Shown here in pieces: positions 59,706 through 64,000 of a stretch of 64,000 nucleotides of DNA. The stretch lies in assembly GCA_032622095.1 (NCBI GenBank), contig CP136063.1:215595982-215659981 (forward strand). The letters are read 5' to 3'. This DNA is from Siphonodentalium dalli. Taxonomy: Eukaryota > Mollusca > Scaphopoda > Gadilida > Siphonodentaliidae. Positions within the stretch are counted from its first letter, which is position 1; every line of letters starts with the position of its first letter. A program made the position numbers and the translations under genes. The notes under the pieces were generated by a model. That model did not search any database. It saw nothing but the letters and a program-made list of their open reading frames with translations, and was not told where the DNA came from.

Positions 59706-60991
59706 CGTATCGCTTTCATGGAATAGTTTTTAGCACATGGGTATCCACCATCTGGAATGATTCCAATTGTTTTCTCTGGCATTGAATTCTTCCTCCATGC
59801 CAAATTGCAAACTTGCGCCAATGTTATTGACTCAATGAACGGGTCAATCTGTTCTGTTTCCAATATGTATTTCCTGAATTTTCCACATCCACGGCGAAGA
59901 ATATCCACGTCTGATTTGCAGTACTTCTCCATCTCTTCTTGGAAGTTGAATATCACGTAATTTTCTATTTTCTCATTGTACCATTCAAAGAATTTCTCTC
60001 GATTTTCCACGCTCATCATGTCTGGTTTGTAGTAATCAGAAGCCAAGTAATGTCCAATGTAATTTTGAAACTTTGGTGAATTCGCCCAATGTGGAAAGTG
60101 TCCTTTCGCCATCTCATTCAGCTGAAAAGTTTGTGGAAACTTTGAAAGCGGCATCATCAGAAAACTCAGAGAATCAATAACTTTCACGCTGTTGCATTTT
60201 AAACTGAGAATCTTGTTTCCATTCATGATCAGTTCTGGTTTATGAATTCCACTTTGTATGAGTGCTTGAAGTAGAAACTGTGCATCGTATCCCTGAGCAT
60301 TATGTGCTATTGCAACACATCCTTTGTGATCTTGGTGGAATAACCAGTTTGTGAAGTCTGTTAAAACGTTGTCACCCTTGAATACAAATTCTCTGGAATC
60401 CGGTCCGCATGTTTCACATTTTTCTTCGATTGGTTTGCACATGCAATCTCCACAAGCGGTATGTGCAACACAGAAGTTTGGAATATGAACACCTGTGTCT
60501 TGTCTGCATTCAAAGTCAAAGAATACATATGGAATCTTTGCAGGTTTCTTTTCCGGTGATTCATATTTTGGAATGTAGCACCTGTGATCTGCTTCAACGA
60601 TTTCTTTGCAATGTTTGCATTTCTTCAACCCCGCACATATATGTCTGCTTGATTTATTGATGAGAATTTCTTCATCACAATTGTTGCATAGTTGAACCAA
60701 ATCACATATTTTTCTTTTCTGTTTTCCTTCCGTCTTCAAATGGTTGTCGAAACATGATTTACTTCTGAATGATCGTTGACACGTTCTACACTTCACCCAA
60801 TTTGTGAAATTACACTGTGTCAATGACCAGCATGCACAAACAAATCTGCATCGATGATCGCCACGCATATGGAATCCAATGTCGCAGAATTCGCAGTAGT
60901 AGCTGGTGCCTAGAAATCCTTTGATTGATGTTATGGTGTCGAAGTGATTGTTGTTGTAGTAGATGTGTACACATTTTCTATCCGAACACAT
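59591..60991 (-). pseudogene. POLB: DNA polymerase B, exonuclease part
   Basis: The middle fragment begins with HFDTITSIKGFLGTSYYC and a run of Cys/His pairs (CEFC, CRTC, CNNC, CKHC), the zinc-binding region usual in Polinton polymerases. The three proofreading motifs follow: ExoI VFFDFECR (Asp159, Glu161), ExoII HNAQGYDAQ (Asn231, Asp236) and ExoIII YCKSDVDIL (Tyr357, Asp361). Homology continues to KAIRWLQ and HALNGGEI near residue 450, then the frame runs into 12-14 unrelated residues and stops, because the true continuation is in the neighbouring frame. The first codon (ATG, 60991) follows directly on the TAA that ends the upstream fragment in the same frame. Confidence 0.88.
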
Positions 60992-62032
60992 TTATGCAGG
61001 TTCAAATAGAAATCCAGCGCCAGCAAATTCATTGTGAATTTTCACAACATATTCTGGATACAATATTTCTTGAATCTTGTGGAACTCATTGATACTGCAA
61101 ACTGTATCGTGTGGAATGCCAGCACGGTTGAGTAGATTTTTTGCTGCATCTGTTTGTGCTGTGTATATTGATTGTCTTATTCTTTTCCATATCTTTGACC
61201 AGCACGCAGATCCATCACTATCTGCCTTACACATTCCGACGACAATAGATCTTGCCATACACATAACATCATCAGCATTTTCAATCCGGACAATACTTCT
61301 TTTTACTTTTGTCAACTTGTTCTTGTCTGCAAATGGTCCATAATGTAGTGAGTGTCGTGTACCACCTTCCGGAATATCTGTAACGAAGATTTCGAAATTG
61401 AGTGCACCGTCATGAATTGTAAAGGCTGCATTTGATTGAACCACATTTTGAATATTATCCATGAGTGTCCCACCATTCAATTCACTGGCTTTTGTGAATG
61501 GAATGAAAATGCTCATATCAAGTCCTGGATGATTTATCGTAACTCTGATTCTTGTCTTCTCATTTGCTGAACATTTCTGTTTCAATTCTTCTGTCAACTT
61601 CTCAAATATCTCTGGAATGTTTTCGATTGGATCTGTAAATTTCTCGAATTTCACACCAAATTGTCGTGATGCTGATTTAAATTTTCTGGAAAATTTCTCC
61701 GAGTTCAGCTCCATTTTGAAATATTTTGTTGGATTGAACACAACACGCTCTCTAGCCAGACTTCTCTTTCTCTTCCCACCAATTTCTCTATTCTGTCTTC
61801 GACCGCGTCCAATCTGCCCATCACTAGAACTTTCTTCACTTTCTGCCCTATCAGTTTCCATATAGCTCTCTTCACTTTCTGCCTCATCAGTTTCCATATA
61901 GCTCTCTTCACTTTCTACCTTATCAGTTTCCATATCGCTCTCTTCAATAACTGCAGGCCTTGGTCTTTTTCTAACAATATCTTCTTCGCTGGAGGCGTCG
62001 TCTGAAACAGGTCTTTTAATTCTCTTAAACAT
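60992..62032 (-). pseudogene. POLB: DNA polymerase B, N-terminal part with acidic repeats
   Basis: The start is the ATG at 62032 (MFKRIKRPVSDD), 81 nt downstream of a leftward TATA box; the longer frame to 62056 has no ATG. The first 32 residues are basic-acidic-basic and shared with the rightward gene. Three 12-residue acidic repeats follow (EESYMETD.AES; 36-bp DNA repeat at about 61829-61940). The rest resembles the N-terminal region of Polinton polymerases, where terminal-protein-like sequence is expected, with DDVMCMARSIVVGMC near residue 254. The TAA at 60992-60994 interrupts the protein in frame, since typical family sequence continues right after it. Confidence 0.85.
61829..61944. repeat. 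36-bp tandem repeat inside the polymerase N terminus
   Basis: GCTCTCTTCA recurs at 61865, 61901 and 61937, with CAGTTTCCATAT between. In frame it encodes the three acidic EES.METD repeats. The inverted-repeat arm ends inside the third unit. Confidence 0.85.
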
Positions 62033-62330
62033 TTTTGTCTTGAGTTTTGTCAGCAAAAAATATTGCGACTGGCTTCTTCGGAGTTGAAGTGTAAAGTGTA
62101 GAATTACACCTGCTTTTATAGCTTTTATAGCATTCGCGATGAAAGCTATAAAAGCAGATGTAATTCTACACTTTACACTTCAACTCCGAAGAAGCCAGTC
62201 GCAATATTTTTTGCTGACAAAACTCAAGACAAAAATGTTTAAGAGAATTAAAAGACCTGTTTCAGACGACGCCTCCAGCGAAGAAGATATTGTTAGAAAA
62301 AGACCAAGGCCTGCAGTTATTGAAGAGAGC
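61937..62330. repeat. 186-bp inverted repeat with 22-bp spacer
   Basis: The left arm 61937-62122 and right arm 62145-62330 are reverse complements with a single mismatch (GCAGGTG against GCAGATG). Each arm holds a TATA box, a 5' leader and the first 32 codons of the gene that leaves on that side. Confidence 0.95.
62113..62154. promoter_or_regulatory. Divergent promoter with mirrored TATA boxes
   Basis: TATAAAAG is present rightward at 62147-62154 and leftward at 62120-62113, with a second leftward copy at 62129-62122 in the spacer. The main boxes lie about 81 nt from each ATG (62235 rightward, 62032 leftward). This fits two TATA-driven promoters with equal leaders. Confidence 0.75.
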
Positions 62331-62837
62331 TATATTGAGCTACATAAAGAAGATTCAAAAAAATCTACACAGCCACAGACTAGAAAAATTCAAGATAATC
62401 TTGTCGAAATGAGACAGATCTCTGCCAATTTGTTTAAACTTTGTAACAAAATGCAATGGCAAGAGAAACAAGAGAAAAACAAAGCTGATAAAAATTGGAA
62501 ACCGCCATATGGTTACTGTTACAAATGCGGACAAGAATCCCATTGGTCCTTCCATTGTAAAACAGATTTCGGCGACAAAAAAAATGTGAAAACTATACAA
62601 AAATGTCTACAAGCAGTAACAATACAAGAACAAAATGCAGATATCAAAACTGAAGAGATGTCTACAACATCAGATGTTTTCAAACAACCCCGACCTGTTG
62701 ATCCTACGAATGATTCACAGAACAAATCTGAAGATAAAAATCCAGATTTTGAAAATTCCAAGAAAACTTCCAAGAAAAAGAAGCTGAGACCATTCTACAT
62801 TCCAAAAACAGATAAACGAATCGATACAAACATTTGA
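62235..62837 (+). CDS. CCHC zinc-knuckle protein, divergent from polymerase
   Basis: This is the only rightward gene of the element. The ATG at 62235 is chosen because an in-frame ATG at 62139 lies upstream of the TATA box. The 200-residue protein opens with the same 32 residues as the polymerase (KRIKRP, SDDASSEED, RKRPRP), a bipartite NLS-like pattern with possible CK2 sites. It then has a helical stretch (MRQISANLFKLCNKMQWQEK). One knuckle follows, CYKCGQESHWSFHC (Cys95, Cys98, His103, Cys108; C-x2-C-x4-H-x4-C). The tail is polar with a lysine cluster, KKTSKKKKLRP. Single-stranded nucleic-acid binding is the likely activity. AATAAA follows 16 nt after the stop. Confidence 0.8.
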   Translation: MFKRIKRPVSDDASSEEDIVRKRPRPAVIEESYIELHKEDSKKSTQPQTRKIQDNLVEMRQISANLFKLCNKMQWQEKQEKNKADKNWKPPYGYCYKCGQESHWSFHCKTDFGDKKNVKTIQKCLQAVTIQEQNADIKTEEMSTTSDVFKQPRPVDPTNDSQNKSEDKNPDFENSKKTSKKKKLRPFYIPKTDKRIDTNI

Positions 62838-62852
62838 AAATTATGTTGTGTG

Positions 62853-62858
62853 AATAAA
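62853..62858 (+). terminator. Polyadenylation signal AATAAA
   Basis: AATAAA lies 16 nt after the zinc-knuckle stop, with a GTGTTTTGTTTTTTT tract downstream at about 62876-62890 as a plausible GU/U-rich element. Confidence 0.7.
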
Positions 62859-62926
62859 TTATGAATTGAACAATCGTGTTTTGTTTTTTTCAGCTATGAA
62901 AGAGTAACCTTTTGGGGAATGTGGGT

Positions 62927-62942
62927 GGCCCTGAAAAGGGCC
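62927..62942 (-). terminator. Histone-type 3' stem-loop
   Basis: Read leftward, the sequence is GGCCCTTTTCAGGGCC: a 6-bp stem with a UUUC loop, flanked by AAAAAAC before and ACCCACA after. This is the replication-dependent histone mRNA 3' end consensus, including the invariant GG/CC base, loop and ACCCA flank. It begins 19 nt after the stop of the leftward gene at 62962. A purine-rich histone downstream element is not obvious. In that region AAAAGGTT lies 11-18 nt after the stem. Confidence 0.8.
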
Positions 62943-62961
62943 GTTTTTTCTTTTACAGAAT

Positions 62962-63324
62962 TCATAAAAATTCTGCCAAATCAGGAAATATCCCGTTGGG
63001 ATTAATTGTCACAGACCAAGTAGGATTTGATCTGTGCGCCGCAGCAGCCTGAGCGAAGCTGTCAATTGCTGCATTGCACAGATCTTTCTTCGAGATCTGT
63101 GACAAGATCTCCACGAGATCAAGATTGCTTGATTCTTGATTCTTGATTGCTTGATCGCATACTTCAGGCGATGGTCGTCGCCGAGCCAGAAAATCTCTTA
63201 GCATCTGTTTCTGTACCACCTTTTGTTCAGGAGAATCCTGCCATTTCCTATATGTTCTTATTTTCGTCTCCTCTGAATCTCTCTTCCTCCATAACTTCTT
63301 GATAAATTTCTTTAACGACGGCAT
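62962..63324 (-). CDS. Small basic protein with histone-like 3' end
   Basis: The 120-residue protein is not a histone and I do not recognise it. The N terminus is very basic (MPSLKKFIKKLWRKRD). The middle is charged and helical (WQDSPEQKVVQKQMLRDFLARRR). The C-terminal half contains DLVEILSQISKKDL, an alanine-rich FAQAAAAH and WSVTINPNGIFPDL. A leftward TATAAAAA at 63364-63357 is about 35 nt before the ATG, giving a very short leader. The transcript would end at the histone-type stem-loop, so mRNA processing could be tied to S phase. It is the rightmost gene of the element, facing the zinc-knuckle gene tail to tail. Confidence 0.65.
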   Translation of the reverse strand: MPSLKKFIKKLWRKRDSEETKIRTYRKWQDSPEQKVVQKQMLRDFLARRRPSPEVCDQAIKNQESSNLDLVEILSQISKKDLCNAAIDSFAQAAAAHRSNPTWSVTINPNGIFPDLAEFL

Positions 63325-63356
63325 AATGAATGAAGTTCACTGAAAAAGTGAAAATA

Positions 63357-63364
63357 TTTTTATA
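63357..63364 (-). promoter_or_regulatory. TATA box of the small leftward gene
   Basis: Leftward TATAAAAA, followed by TATTTTCACTTTTTCAGTG up to the ATG at 63324. The position fits a core promoter with a leader of only a few nucleotides. Confidence 0.5.
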
Positions 63365-63370
63365 CATTTG

Positions 63371-63924
63371 ACACGGGCGTCAATGAAATCACATGTCGCG
63401 TTGGCGTTAAAATTGACAAATATTTCCTGACGTTGTGTTTTTTCAGAACCGGATCAACATGCATATTTTTCTTGATCATTATTGCATAGCGATCAAACAA
63501 ATGTTTTTAATTTCGTTAGATCATTATCTATTATTTGGTACACATGATTGATATATTTATTACCTCGTTAGGCAAATATGGAATGTTTTTCTAGTTTTTG
63601 TTTTTGGAATTGTACATATTTTATACATAAAACTGAACACAAGATTGTTACACGGGCGTCAATGAAATCACATAATACTTTGGCGTTAAAATTGACAAAT
63701 ATTTCCTGACGTTGTGTTTTTTCAGAACCGGATCAACATGCATATTTTTCTTGATCATTATTGCATAGCGATCAAACAAATGTTTTTAATTTCGTTAGAT
63801 CATTATCTATTATTTGGTACACATGATTGATATATTTATTACCTCGTTAGGCAAATATGGAATGTTTTTCTAGTTTTTGGTTTTGGAATTGTACATATTT
63901 TATACATAAAAACTGAACACAAGA
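63371..63924. repeat. 279-bp direct duplication
   Basis: ACACGGGCGTCAATGAAATC begins units at 63371 and 63650. The units stay nearly identical through GACGTTGTGTTTTTTCAG, GATCATTATTGCATAGCG and TATGGAATGTTTTTCTAG, differing by a few bases (for example CATGTCGCG against CATAATACT). No gene is present. It may be element-terminal or flanking host DNA. Confidence 0.9.
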
Positions 63925-64000
63925 AACATACTGAACATTTTTCTTCATCATTACAATTGATAACTTTACTTGGTCATCGTTTATGAACGAAGATGAATTC
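63925..64000. other. Window edge, no feature
   Basis: AT-rich sequence after the duplication. Nothing recognisable. Confidence 0.4.

Larger units (their letters stand above)
49898..63400 (-). mobile_element. Polinton/Maverick (adintovirus-like) element
   Basis: The segment contains the diagnostic set: protein-primed DNA polymerase B, DDE integrase with chromodomain, A32/FtsK-type packaging ATPase, adenovirus-type cysteine protease, double-jelly-roll major capsid and single-jelly-roll minor capsid proteins, with small virion-like proteins. Genes are tightly packed, with gaps of 1-60 nt or short overlaps. All but one read leftward. The left edge is taken as the abrupt end of the satellite array. 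The right edge is uncertain. I could not find matching terminal inverted repeats or target duplications, so one or both true ends may be missing or lie outside the window. Confidence 0.9.

Noticed and set aside
62139-62234. Upstream extension of the zinc-knuckle gene to an ATG at 62139
   Set aside because: This ATG lies upstream of the rightward TATA box, and the mirrored polymerase side starts at the equivalent of 62235.
62920-62950. Bacterial-type intrinsic terminator (GC hairpin then T-run on the plus strand)
   Set aside because: The setting is eukaryotic. On the plus strand it lies beyond a proper AATAAA, whereas on the minus strand it matches the histone stem-loop, including the flanks.
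49898-64000. Polinton terminal inverted repeats
   Set aside because: I compared the sequence after 49898 with the reverse complement of the last kilobase and found no convincing match, so none is annotated.

Overview
The window is eukaryotic nuclear DNA, most likely from an invertebrate animal. It is AT-rich and gene-poor, packed with satellites, minisatellites and MITE-like fold-back elements. It carries a LINE reverse-transcriptase fragment and a nearly complete Polinton/Maverick (adintovirus-like) element. A mollusc is a guess from the general look of the repeats; nothing here fixes the species. No tRNA, rRNA, CRISPR array or bacterial operon was seen.

Layout. (1) 1-27.9 kb is non-coding host DNA. 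It holds tandem minisatellites (503-612, 720-1680, 4833-4976, 9040-9240, 21571-21923), tandem duplications (5693-6810, 11157-15511, 17512-17850), palindromic or MITE-like elements (5586-5700, 7741-7816, 16253-16692, 17871-18333, 22533-23000, 23382-23450, 23729-23940, 24700-24873, 26063-26623) and a truncated CR1/jockey-type LINE piece (13843-14620). One small Cys-rich ORF (20926-21324) has promoter-like sequence upstream. (2) 27896-49897 is a 22-kb array of about 17.5 nearly identical copies of a 1256-bp satellite, itself built from older diverged subrepeats of about 300 bp. (3) 49898 to about 63.4 kb is the Polinton. Leftward genes encode, from right to left, a small basic protein, protein-primed DNA polymerase B, an unknown protein, packaging ATPase, two GGF-motif proteins, a conserved protein of unknown function, chromodomain integrase, a small membrane protein, penton-like minor capsid protein, a pVI-like basic protein, the double-jelly-roll major capsid protein, a Cys/His protein and an adenovirus-type cysteine protease. 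One gene, a CCHC zinc-knuckle protein, runs rightward. (4) 63371-63924 is a 279-bp direct duplication near the window edge.

How the genes work together. Polymerase would copy the element, integrase would insert it, and ATPase, protease and capsid proteins would package and mature a virion. The integration and morphogenesis genes are open. The polymerase is broken by one in-frame stop (60992-60994) and one single-base frame change (near 59640), so this copy is probably not autonomous unless these are sequence errors.

Two features stand out. The small leftward gene at 62962-63324 is followed 19 nt after its stop by an exact metazoan replication-dependent histone 3' stem-loop. The polymerase and zinc-knuckle genes diverge from a 186-bp near-perfect inverted repeat that duplicates TATA box, 5' leader and the first 32 codons, so two unrelated proteins begin with the same nuclear-localisation-like leader.
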